This document shows positions 1 to 6,581 of a stretch of DNA of 8,244 nucleotides, one piece after another. The DNA comes from Thermoplasmata archaeon (GTDB taxonomy: Archaea > Thermoplasmatota > Thermoplasmata > Lutacidiplasmatales > UBA184): the NCBI GenBank assembly GCA_030039865.1, contig JASHUS010000212.1:1-8244 (forward strand), written 5' to 3'. Under the pieces are notes generated by a model, which did no database searches, had not been told where the DNA came from, and was given only the letters and a program-made list of their open reading frames with translations. Made by a program: the position numbers and the translations under genes. Numbering within the stretch: the stretch's first letter is position 1; every line of letters starts with the position of its first letter.

Positions 1-57
1 CCGGTCCGCTCACGGGGGCGCAGTCGCCTCGGGCCACTTAGTCTCTTCCCGGCCGGA
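1..57. other. Short non-coding left edge
   Basis: This stretch lies downstream of the guaA subunit B stop. No reading frame here can be tied to a protein, because it is too short and is cut by the window edge. One plus-strand frame runs from the edge to a TAG at 40-42. It could be the tail of a convergent gene, but there is nothing to identify it. No T-rich run is visible on the minus strand after the guaA stop, so I see no obvious archaeal terminator. Confidence 0.5.
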
Positions 58-1005
58 TCACTCCCACTCGATCGTCGCCGGGGGCTTGTCGGTGACGTCG
101 TAGAGGACTCGGACGACCTGTCCCGAGAGCTCCCGGGTGATACGCTCGGCGATGCGCGAGAGGAGCGCGCCCGGCAGCGCCCGCGCCGTCGCGGTCATCG
201 CGTCGACCGAGTCGATGACGCGAACGCTCACGACCTCGCCGTGGACCCGGTTGTCGCCGAGGACCCCGACGGTCGGAACCGGGAGCAGGACGGCGAAGTA
301 CTGCCAGGGCGCCGGGATCTCGCCGGAGGTGACGGCGCGCTCGATCTCCTCCTCGACGATCGCGTTCGCGACCCGGGCCCGCTGCACCCGCTCGGGGGTG
401 ACGGACCCGGCGACCCGGACGGCGAGGCCCGGTCCGGGGAACGGCTGGCGATTCGGGTCGGGGATCCCGAGCTGCCGGGCGACCGCGCGTACTTCGTCCT
501 TGTACAGGTCGCGCAGGGGTTCGACGACGCCGAGCCGGGAGTCGGCGGGCAGCCCCCCCACATTGTGATGCGTCTTGATCGTGTCGCGCAGCGCGCCCCC
601 GCTCTCGATCCAGTCGGGGGCGATCGTTCCCTGGATGAGGCGATCCGCGCCGAACCGGTCCGCCTCGCCCTCGAAGACCCGGATGAACGCCGCGCCGATG
701 CGCCGGCGCTTCTCCTCGGGGTCGGTCACGCCGCGGAGCGCCTCGAAGAACCGATCGGACGCGTCCGCGACGTCGAACTCGACCCCGCTCGTCAGGAAGA
801 AGGAGCGCACGCGGTCGACCTCGCCGGCGCGCAGGAAGCCCGTATCGACGAAGATCGCCCGCGCCCGCTCGCCGAGCGCCTTCTCCGCCAGCAGCGCGGC
901 GGTCGTCGAGTCGATCCCGCCCGACGCGGCGATGATCGCCTTGCCGGTCACGTCGCGCTGCAGCTGGGCGGTCGCGTCGGAGACGAACTTCGCCGGATCG
1001 ATCAC
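58..1005 (-). CDS. guaAB: GMP synthase, ATP-pyrophosphatase subunit (GuaA subunit B)
   Basis: This 315-residue cytoplasmic protein is the synthetase half of GMP synthase. It adenylates XMP with ATP and replaces the adenylate with ammonia to give GMP. The PP-loop motif SGGIDS is at residues 28-33, followed by FVDTGF near 52-57. Other family blocks are QGTIAPDWIES at 125-135, KTHHNVGGLP at 144-153 and FPGPGLAVRV at 189-198 in the dimerisation domain. The typical C-terminus KPPATIEWE ends the protein at 315. There is no class I glutamine amidotransferase domain, so ammonia must come from a separate GuaA subunit A, as in archaea; that gene is not in the window. The start is GTG at 1005-1003, which overlaps the purE stop in the sequence GTGA. 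A Shine-Dalgarno-like GGGAG sits at 1016-1012 with a 6-base spacer. The frame stays open upstream through purE, but that part is a low-complexity arginine-rich shadow. The GTG start gives the usual archaeal N-terminus, a short DPxKF segment ahead of the PP-loop. It is probably co-transcribed with purE. Confidence 0.96.
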   Translation of the reverse strand: MIDPAKFVSDATAQLQRDVTGKAIIAASGGIDSTTAALLAEKALGERARAIFVDTGFLRAGEVDRVRSFFLTSGVEFDVADASDRFFEALRGVTDPEEKRRRIGAAFIRVFEGEADRFGADRLIQGTIAPDWIESGGALRDTIKTHHNVGGLPADSRLGVVEPLRDLYKDEVRAVARQLGIPDPNRQPFPGPGLAVRVAGSVTPERVQRARVANAIVEEEIERAVTSGEIPAPWQYFAVLLPVPTVGVLGDNRVHGEVVSVRVIDSVDAMTATARALPGALLSRIAERITRELSGQVVRVLYDVTDKPPATIEWE

Positions 1006-1463
1006 GGCGAGCTCCCGGGGGCCGGGGCGGGCTCCTCGCGCCACTTCGCCCGGTACGCCTCGAGGGCCCCGGTGAGCTCGGGATAGCGGAGCGCGAGGAT
1101 CGCGGTCGCCAGGAGGGCGGCGTTCTCCGCCGCGTCGAGTCCGACCGATGCGACCGGGATGCCGGGCGGCATCTGAACGACCGAGAGCAGGCTGTCGAGG
1201 CCGAGCCCGCGGTGGAGCGGCACGCCGATCACCGGTTTCAGCGTCCGCGCGGCCACGACCCCCGGCAGAGCGGCCGAGAGCCCCGCCATGGCGACGAAGA
1301 CGTCGGTCTCGGGGTCGCGGACCAGGCGATCGACCTTGTCGGGGTTCCGGTGCGCGGACGCGACGTGGACCTCGCAGGGGACGTGAAATTCGGTCAGGCG
1401 GGCCCGGACCTTCTCGGCGATCTCGAGATCGGACTTGCTCCCGACCAGCACGGTGACCTTCAC
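1002..1463 (-). CDS. purE: PurE family phosphoribosylaminoimidazole carboxylase / N5-CAIR mutase
   Basis: This 153-residue cytoplasmic enzyme acts at the CAIR-forming step of de novo purine synthesis. The family motifs are present in order: GSKSD at residues 8-12 (phosphate binding), SAHR at 36-39 with the catalytic histidine H38, AGLSAALPG at 60-68, and QMPPGIPVA at 97-105. Length is normal for a stand-alone PurE, and a short Pro/Ala-rich tail follows. In class I PurE such as the E. coli enzyme, the third block reads AAHLPG. Here the histidine position is alanine (A65), closer to class II PurE, which also lacks it. No purK lies beside the gene. The enzyme may therefore be a direct CO2-using AIR carboxylase rather than an N5-CAIR mutase, but this is inference. 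The start is GTG at 1463-1461; the only upstream codons before an in-frame TGA (1487-1485) offer no better start. It overlaps guaA subunit B by 4 bases and is first in that operon. Confidence 0.93.
   Translation of the reverse strand: MKVTVLVGSKSDLEIAEKVRARLTEFHVPCEVHVASAHRNPDKVDRLVRDPETDVFVAMAGLSAALPGVVAARTLKPVIGVPLHRGLGLDSLLSVVQMPPGIPVASVGLDAAENAALLATAILALRYPELTGALEAYRAKWREEPAPAPGSSP
1012..1016 (-). promoter_or_regulatory. Ribosome binding site of guaA subunit B, inside the purE 3' end
   Basis: The minus strand reads GGGAG six bases before the GTG start. It lies within the last codons of purE and supports the GTG start at 1005 over any start further upstream in the same open frame. Together with the GTGA overlap it suggests translational coupling with purE. 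Confidence 0.6.
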
Positions 1464-1486
1464 GCCGAGGTCGGAGCGTCGGCCTC

Positions 1487-1495
1487 ACAAAAGGG
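1487..1495 (-). promoter_or_regulatory. Putative TATA-like promoter box of purE-guaA
   Basis: The minus strand reads CCCTTTTGT, a T-rich island in otherwise GC-rich DNA. Its TTTTGT core lies 24-29 bases before the purE GTG. This is the spacing expected of an archaeal TATA box for a leaderless transcript, and no Shine-Dalgarno sequence stands directly before that GTG. The assignment rests on spacing and composition only. Confidence 0.4.
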
Positions 1496-1524
1496 TCGCG
1501 GCGCCACGCGCCGGTGCGGCGGAG

Positions 1525-1531
1525 CTTCATA
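1525..1531 (+). promoter_or_regulatory. Putative TATA-like promoter box of the membrane-kinase-like gene
   Basis: CTTCATA is the only A/T-rich patch before the plus-strand gene. It lies 25-31 bases before the GTG at 1556, which again fits a leaderless archaeal start. It is one argument for choosing 1556 over the earlier in-frame GTG at 1514. It sits about 35 bases from the oppositely oriented purE box. Confidence 0.35.
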
Positions 1532-1555
1532 CCCGTAGGTGGGTGGGGACGGTCC

Positions 1556-2209
1556 GTGGGAACGGGGCAAGGGCACCGTTCGCGCGTCCGCCGGTGGATC
1601 GGCTCGCGCGCGGGGCTCGACGAGGCCGGCGGGGACCGGATCGCGCGTCGGCTCACGCACGCGGCGGGCGCGGGCCTCCTGATCTATTTCGTGATGCCCG
1701 TCGGGTTCTTCGTCGTCCTCCCGAAGGAGGACGTCCTCCTGCTCGTGCTCGCGGCGGTCTGGGTGCTCGAGGCCGCGCGCCTCGCGTTCGGCTTCTCCCT
1801 GCCGATGATCCGTCCGTACGAGGAGCACCGGATCGCGAGCTACGCGTTCTACGCGATCGCGCTGGTCGGGGCGATCATCTTCTTCCCCACGCCGATCGCC
1901 GCGGCGGTCATCCTCGGGACGGCGCTGGTCGATCCGCTCGCCGGGGAGCTGCGCGGTTCGGCGCGCCACCGATCGCTCTACCCGGCGCTCCCGTTCGTCG
2001 TCTACGCGGCCCTCGCCTTCGCCGGACTCGCCGTCGTGGGCGGCTGGCCCGGCGGCGTCTCGGTGCTGCTGGCGTTCGTCGCGGCCGGGGTCGCCCTCGC
2101 GGCCGAATACCCCACGATCGCCTGGCTCGACGACGACCTCACGATGACGTTCGGGCCGGCCCTCGCCCTCTACGGTCTCGGCGTGCTCGCCCTCGGTCTC
2201 CCGAGGTAG
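1556..2209 (+). CDS. Dolichol/phytol kinase-like integral membrane protein
   Basis: This 217-residue protein is strongly hydrophobic, with about six or seven membrane segments. The pattern resembles the CTP-dependent dolichol/phytol kinase (SEC59/VTE5) family. A basic RRLTH (residues 31-35) just before the first segment matches the family's R-[RK]-x-x-H. EAARL (72-76) follows the second segment. VDPLAGELRG (125-134) resembles the GD-x-x-A-x-x-x-G block. A late glutamate followed by LDDDLTM (191-197) resembles the DDNLTVP signature. Such enzymes phosphorylate polyprenols; in archaea this could serve dolichol-phosphate sugar carriers or prenol salvage. The loop after VDPLAGEL is short, so activity is not certain. 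The GTG at 1556 is preferred because of the upstream A/T-rich box; GTG at 1514 would add 14 residues. The gene diverges from purE and converges on the ATPase gene with 14 bases between them. A related cytidylyltransferase-like membrane protein is the main alternative. Confidence 0.65.
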   Translation: MGTGQGHRSRVRRWIGSRAGLDEAGGDRIARRLTHAAGAGLLIYFVMPVGFFVVLPKEDVLLLVLAAVWVLEAARLAFGFSLPMIRPYEEHRIASYAFYAIALVGAIIFFPTPIAAAVILGTALVDPLAGELRGSARHRSLYPALPFVVYAALAFAGLAVVGGWPGGVSVLLAFVAAGVALAAEYPTIAWLDDDLTMTFGPALALYGLGVLALGLPR

Positions 2210-2223
2210 CGGCGGGGCGCGGC

Positions 2224-3768
2224 CTAGACGATCGGCGTCAGCACGGCGTGGGGGAGGCCCTTCTCGGGGTCCGGACTGATCGCGTGGATCGTCGTGCGCG
2301 GCCGGATCCCGTAGATGCACGGGGCGCTGTCGATGTTGATGACCCGGAAGTACGTGTCCATCATGTTCAGGATCTCGCTCGAGACGAGCAGCCCCGGCTT
2401 CAAGAGACCGATCCCGAGGTTCCCGACGTGCTTCGTCCGCGCGATCGCCTGGAAGTACATCCGGATCGCGACCTGGTCGCCCATGAGGCTCTCGAACGTG
2501 TCGAACGCGGTGTACTCGAGGAACGGCTTGCGGTCGGGTCCGGCGACCGCCTTCTCGGCCGTGACCATCGCGCGCATCGCGTCCTCGCGGCCGAAGCGCG
2601 CCATCGGCAGGATGTACGGATCCTCCGTCTCGCCCGTCGTGTAGTCGGGGATCCGGACCCGCGTGTCGAACTGGTTCGGGGGCACGTTCTTGATCAGCGT
2701 GTCCCGCAGCTTCTCGGGGGACTCGCCCGCGGCGAGGACCGCGATGATGCCCCGGCCCTGGGAGAGGAAGTTGAGGAACGTCGGCGCGAAGAGCATGTAG
2801 TAGTCGTCGATGCCGACGTTGACGTCGACCTCGAAGGCGTTGAAGCTGCCGCGCTTGAGGCCCCCGCCGAGGAGCTTGTCGAAGTCCGGGATTCCCGTCG
2901 AGTAGTGGCGCTCGGTGTCGGCGACCGGCCGCCAGGCCCCGGCCGACGCGGCGGGGGAGGACGAGTTCATCACGCCCAGCGCCTCGAACCGTCCGCCGTC
3001 GAGCGTCACCGCGTAGCGGGCGCGGCCGATGTTGGTCGCGCGCAGCTTCTCGAGCCGCAGGTGGCGGACGCGCCGCTCGTCGAGCTCCTCGCGCTGGATC
3101 GAGATCAGCCCGTCGACGAGGTACTCGATCCCGCCGGCTTCGGGCTTCTCGAGGATCATGACGACGTCGGTGCTCGATCCCTCGACGAGGTCCTTCTGGA
3201 GGGCCATGACGAACTCTTCCATCTCGAGTCCGTACTTGTGCGTCACACCCTCGAGCGAGTCGATGATGAGGAGCGACTTGTCCGGTAGCCCGCGCTCGAT
3301 GCGGTTGTAGACGTTCTCGACCTCGGGCATCGGGCTGCGCTTCAGGAGCGCCGCGAGATGCGTGCGGTCGACGCGCGTCGGCGGACCACGTTCCTGTCCG
3401 AAGCTCGCGAGGACCTCGCGGCCCGCGCGGACCTTCTTCTGCTCGGTCTCGGGGAGTTCGGGGTCGCGGGGCCGGCTCCCCGGGCCGATGGCGTCCAGGA
3501 AGAGCTTCGCCGCGTCGAGCACGCGGGTGCGCATCTCGGTCGATTTGAGCCAGGGGAACTGGCGGTAGAGCGCCTCGTCGCCGATCCGCGTGGAGAGGTA
3601 GTACGAGCGGCTCGGCTGCCCCACCCGCTCGAGCAGCTCGAGCCCGAACGTGGTCTTGCCGGTACCGGCGCCGCCCTTCACGATGAGCGAGCGTCCGCCC
3701 TTGCCGCTCAGGAACGTCACGACCTCCGGCGGGATCCCGCCGATCGTGCTCCCTTCGCTCGCGCTCAT
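2224..3768 (-). CDS. GvpD/KaiC-type RecA-fold ATPase with degenerate second domain
   Basis: This 514-residue soluble protein has two RecA-fold domains. The first (about residues 11-265) has a perfect Walker A, GGAGTGKTT (32-40), and a Walker B, LLIIDSLEG (166-174). Its C-terminal strands (RRVRHLRLEKLRAT, 232-245) are typical of KaiC/RadA-like ATPases. It lacks the usual KaiC leader and begins as GvpD-type proteins do, with IPPEVVTFL just before the P-loop. The second domain (about 288-514) has the KaiC signature STGIPDFDKLLGGGLKRGS (290-308), but its P-loop position reads FEVDVNVGIDD with no GK[T/S]. It probably does not bind ATP normally. The Walker B-like region YTAFDTFESL (419-428) is retained. 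Related archaeal proteins serve as regulators or signalling ATPases, GvpD being a gas-vesicle repressor, but no gas-vesicle genes are nearby and the partner is unknown. The ATG at 3768 has a weak GGTG at 3778-3775, six bases upstream. It is probably transcribed separately from alaS. Confidence 0.85.
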   Translation of the reverse strand: MSASEGSTIGGIPPEVVTFLSGKGGRSLIVKGGAGTGKTTFGLELLERVGQPSRSYYLSTRIGDEALYRQFPWLKSTEMRTRVLDAAKLFLDAIGPGSRPRDPELPETEQKKVRAGREVLASFGQERGPPTRVDRTHLAALLKRSPMPEVENVYNRIERGLPDKSLLIIDSLEGVTHKYGLEMEEFVMALQKDLVEGSSTDVVMILEKPEAGGIEYLVDGLISIQREELDERRVRHLRLEKLRATNIGRARYAVTLDGGRFEALGVMNSSSPAASAGAWRPVADTERHYSTGIPDFDKLLGGGLKRGSFNAFEVDVNVGIDDYYMLFAPTFLNFLSQGRGIIAVLAAGESPEKLRDTLIKNVPPNQFDTRVRIPDYTTGETEDPYILPMARFGREDAMRAMVTAEKAVAGPDRKPFLEYTAFDTFESLMGDQVAIRMYFQAIARTKHVGNLGIGLLKPGLLVSSEILNMMDTYFRVINIDSAPCIYGIRPRTTIHAISPDPEKGLPHAVLTPIV

Positions 3769-3901
3769 GGCCGCACCCGGACGCTCGAGGGGGCCGAAAG
3801 GGCCCGAGCCCGACTAATCATTCGATATCCCGACTGTTGAATTGGCGCCATCGGAAGGTAAAGGTTTCGTCCCAACCGACCCGCCGGGCCGTGACGTAAA
3901 T
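3769..3901. promoter_or_regulatory. Spacer between alaS end and ATPase gene, with likely promoter
   Basis: These 133 bases hold no supported gene. They are clearly richer in A/T than the flanking genes, especially 3812-3845 and 3855-3905. On the minus strand the patch AATGATTAG (3822-3814) lies about 46-54 bases before the ATPase ATG. If it is the TATA element, transcription would start near 3790 and leave a leader of about 20-25 bases. A 5-bp stem with a 5-base loop (GGGCC and GGCCC, 3791-3805) lies close to that point; it may be chance in GC-rich DNA. I see no clear T-run terminator after the alaS TAG. Confidence 0.4.
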
Positions 3902-6499
3902 CTAGGAATCGGTCGGACCCTGCGCCGTCGCGCCTGGCTCGCGCGCGAGGTGCCGAGCGGCGGCGTGCGCCTGGCGGAACGCCTCGCGGAGGGCCGGACC
4001 CGTGTCCCCGACGGCCGTCGCCGACGCCGGATTCCCCCCGCCCTTGCCGTCGAAGGCGGCCTGCGCCGACTTCAGGATCTCGACGGCGGAGATCCCCGGT
4101 GCGGTCGATCCGACGAAGAGCGTGCCCCGGTCGTCGCGTTCGGTCGCGAGGACGACCACGGTCCCCGGTGCCTGCGAAAGGATCCGCGAGAGGTTCATCA
4201 GCTCCGACCGCTCGTAGTTCTCGGGCTGGGCCGCGATCAAAGTGATGGGCCCCACGCGCTCCACGCGATCGGACTTCAGGAGCTCGCTCGCCGCTCGCTC
4301 GATGCGGGAGCGATCGCGCTCGCGGTCCGCCTTGCGGCTCGACTCGACCTCGGCGAGCAGCCGATCGACGCCCTTCGCGAGGTCGGTCACCGGCACGCCG
4401 AGACGCTTCGACTCCTCCCGCAGGATCAGCTCGTGCTGCTCGCGGATCTCGAGCGCGCGTTCGCCGGCGGCGTACGTCACGCGCACGATCCCGTCCTGGA
4501 TCCGCTCGACCTCGAGGATGTCGATCGCGCCCACTTCGCTCGTGTGGGTGCAGTGGGTGCCGCCGCACGCCTCCACGTCGAACCCTTGGATCTCGACGAT
4601 GCGCAGGTCCTTGCCCGGCACCGCGCCGCCCTGATAGAGCGTGAAGCCGAAGCGGCGTTCCGCCTCGGTGCGGGGCTCGAAGTAGCTCTTGACCGGCCGA
4701 TCCTCCCGCACGAGCTGGTTGACGCGCCGATTGATCGTCCGCAGCTCCTCGGGCGAGAGCGGCCGGAAGTGCGTCACGTCGATGCGGGCGAACTCCGGCC
4801 CCTTGTACGCCCCGGCCTGCCAGACGTGGGGCCCGAGCACCTCGCGCAGCGTCCCGTTCATGAGGTGCGTGGCGGTGTGGTGCTGCATCAGTTGCGTGCG
4901 GCGCACCGCGTCGATCCGCCCGTGGACCCGATCCCCACCATGGAACGGGGCCGGTCGCTCGAGCCGGTGCAGGATGTAGGGCCCGTGCCGTTCGACATCG
5001 ACGACCGCGAGGTCGCCGAGATGCCCCACGTCGTGGACCTGCCCGCCTCCCGTGGGATAGAAGTAGGTCCGATCGAGGACGACGAACGGGCCGTCCGTCC
5101 AGACGACGTGAGCCTCGAAGGTGACCGTGTACGGATCGGCGTAGTACAGCGCCTCGGTGGCGGGCACGCCCGCCGGCACGTCCGGGAGGCCCTGCCTCGG
5201 CTCCGCGTAGTCGTTCGCGGGCGCTTCGTTCTCGTGACGGGCCGCGACCAGCGCATAGAAGTCCGGCGGGATCGGCGGCGGTTCCTTCAGCTCCTCGACG
5301 GCGAGGTCGGGCGGGACCCCCAGGGAGTCGTACCACTCGAGCAGCTGGTCCGACGTGATGTGATCCCCCGCGCCCCGGGCCCGCTCCTCGGCCCGTCGGA
5401 TCGTCTGGCGGGCGCGCTCGATCGACTCCCGATAGCGCTCGACCTCCGCCTCGATCACGCGTCGTAGATCGTCCCGATGCGCCCCGACCTCCGGGAAGTC
5501 CCGGGCGATCTCCCGGCCAGCTCGCTCGAAGATCGCGTGGACGTCGGGCCCCTCGGGCGCGCGGCTCAGGATGCGGAGCGAGCGACGCAGCAGCAGGCGG
5601 GCGAAGTACCCTTCCTTGCTGTTCGAGGGGACCACCCCGTCCGTGAGGAGGAAGTTCAGCGCGCGCGCGTGGTCGATGAGGATCGCCGCCTCGCGCGGCG
5701 GGAAGGTGCGGCGCAGCTCCTCGTACTGTTCGCCGAAGACCGGCTCGTACGCCGTCTTCGTCCCGTGGCTCGCCCAGACCATCCGCTCGAGCCCGTAGCC
5801 GGTGTCCACCACCGTGAGCGGCATCGGCTTCAGTCGCTCGCCGTCCCGCACGTACTCCATGAAGACGAGGGTCGCGACCTCGAGTCCGGCCGCGCCCACG
5901 CTCAGCGAGGGGCCGAGGTTGCCTCCGCCCTCCCACACCTCCTCCTTGTAGGTGAGCGATCTCGGATCCGTGCCCAGCTGCTCGACGTAGAGCTCGTGGC
6001 AGAGTTCGGTCGTGCGGTTCTTGAAGTAGACCTCGTGGTCGGGCCGATTGAACGCGTGGTGCGCCATCATCTCGAACAGCGTGAAGTGCCGGCCGCTGCG
6101 GCCGACCTCCTCGAGGTCGATGAATCGGACGACCGGTTGGCTGATCGTGAGCGGGTTCGCCGGCGGCGGGATCGCGCCGCTCGTCACCCACGGCTGGAAG
6201 TCGTAGATCGACGCCTGGGTGAAGAAGACGTCGTTCCGCCAGCGCGCGACCGTCGGGTACCGGCGGATCCGGGTGTGCCCGCGGCCCTCGAAGAACCCGA
6301 GGAACGTCTCGCGCATGTCGTGCAGCGAGTACGGCCGGGCGAAGATCGGAGAACCGATGAAGCCGTACTCCCGGCACGGTGCCTCCTGGCAGCGGTCGTG
6401 GTCGCCCAACGTCCAGAAGGCGTGCCCGCAGACGACGCACGTCCGACGATGGAATCCCTGCTGATGGAAGAACGGCAGGTCGTACTCGGCGTCGTCCAT
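3902..6499 (-). CDS. alaS: Alanyl-tRNA synthetase, archaeal type
   Basis: This 865-residue cytoplasmic enzyme charges tRNA-Ala and hydrolyses mischarged Ser- and Gly-tRNA-Ala. A cysteine cluster near the N-terminus (C21, C24, C37, C42) probably binds zinc; this extension ahead of the core is an archaeal feature. The class II catalytic core covers about residues 55-310, with FFTQASI (92-98), the archaeal block ISQPVVRFIDLE (119-130) and GRHFTLFEMMAHHAFN (136-151), and a glycine-rich WEGGGNLGP (189-197). The editing domain has HHTATH (540-545) and CGGTH (645-649), giving H541, H545, C645 and H649 as zinc ligands. The C-terminal C-Ala domain ends with the usual GKGGGNPASA block (818-827). Length is slightly below the roughly 900 residues typical of archaeal AlaRS, with no missing domain. 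The ATG at 6499 is about 28 bases from a TTAA box, so the mRNA may be leaderless. The gene is divergent from the MFS gene. Confidence 0.98.
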   Translation of the reverse strand: MDDAEYDLPFFHQQGFHRRTCVVCGHAFWTLGDHDRCQEAPCREYGFIGSPIFARPYSLHDMRETFLGFFEGRGHTRIRRYPTVARWRNDVFFTQASIYDFQPWVTSGAIPPPANPLTISQPVVRFIDLEEVGRSGRHFTLFEMMAHHAFNRPDHEVYFKNRTTELCHELYVEQLGTDPRSLTYKEEVWEGGGNLGPSLSVGAAGLEVATLVFMEYVRDGERLKPMPLTVVDTGYGLERMVWASHGTKTAYEPVFGEQYEELRRTFPPREAAILIDHARALNFLLTDGVVPSNSKEGYFARLLLRRSLRILSRAPEGPDVHAIFERAGREIARDFPEVGAHRDDLRRVIEAEVERYRESIERARQTIRRAEERARGAGDHITSDQLLEWYDSLGVPPDLAVEELKEPPPIPPDFYALVAARHENEAPANDYAEPRQGLPDVPAGVPATEALYYADPYTVTFEAHVVWTDGPFVVLDRTYFYPTGGGQVHDVGHLGDLAVVDVERHGPYILHRLERPAPFHGGDRVHGRIDAVRRTQLMQHHTATHLMNGTLREVLGPHVWQAGAYKGPEFARIDVTHFRPLSPEELRTINRRVNQLVREDRPVKSYFEPRTEAERRFGFTLYQGGAVPGKDLRIVEIQGFDVEACGGTHCTHTSEVGAIDILEVERIQDGIVRVTYAAGERALEIREQHELILREESKRLGVPVTDLAKGVDRLLAEVESSRKADRERDRSRIERAASELLKSDRVERVGPITLIAAQPENYERSELMNLSRILSQAPGTVVVLATERDDRGTLFVGSTAPGISAVEILKSAQAAFDGKGGGNPASATAVGDTGPALREAFRQAHAAARHLAREPGATAQGPTDS

Positions 6500-6523
6500 C
6501 CCGGGGGCGCCGACGCCAGCCCA

Positions 6524-6533
6524 CCCTTAAGGG
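6524..6533. promoter_or_regulatory. Palindromic CCCTTAAGGG, candidate shared promoter element
   Basis: This perfect 10-base palindrome is the only A/T-centred patch in the 82-base space between alaS and the MFS gene. Its TTAA core (6527-6530) is 28-31 bases before the alaS ATG, the TATA spacing for a leaderless transcript. Read on the other strand, the same core would place a start near 6555, giving the MFS mRNA a leader of about 27 bases that would contain the GGAGG at 6562-6566. It could be a bidirectional TATA box or an operator. This is inference from position and symmetry. Confidence 0.4.
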
Positions 6534-6561
6534 GTTCGGAGGCACGCGGCCCGTCGAGGTT

Positions 6562-6566
6562 GGAGG
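6562..6566 (+). promoter_or_regulatory. Ribosome binding site of the MFS gene
   Basis: GGAGG followed by ATC is a strong match to the archaeal Shine-Dalgarno consensus. It lies 15 bases before the ATG at 6582, slightly farther than usual. A GTG directly after the ATG (6585) is the only close alternative start. Confidence 0.5.
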
Positions 6567-6581
6567 ATCGGATCGAGTGCG

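Noticed and set aside
1006..1656. N-terminal extension of guaA subunit B by about 217 residues through purE
   Set aside because: The extension is out of frame with purE, is Arg/Pro-rich and matches nothing. The GTG at 1005 with GGGAG upstream gives the normal archaeal protein.
1435..3288. A 617-codon plus-strand open frame across purE, the membrane gene and the ATPase gene
   Set aside because: It is Arg/Asp/Val-rich antisense or out-of-frame translation spanning three genes with recognisable products on other frames.
3791..3805. GGGCC/GGCCC hairpin near the presumed ATPase transcription start as an attenuator or riboswitch
   Set aside because: A 5-bp stem alone is common in DNA this GC-rich. 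No conserved riboswitch core or alternative pairing was visible.
3842..5467. A 541-codon plus-strand frame antisense to alaS, and the similar 5477-6868 frame
   Set aside because: They mirror the alaS codons and have shadow composition, with no motif or plausible start signal.
3765..6545. A 926-codon open frame on the minus strand covering all of alaS
   Set aside because: It is in another frame of the same strand and translates to Arg/Pro/Gly/Ala-rich low-complexity sequence, the usual shadow of a GC-rich gene. The alaS frame carries all the AlaRS motifs.
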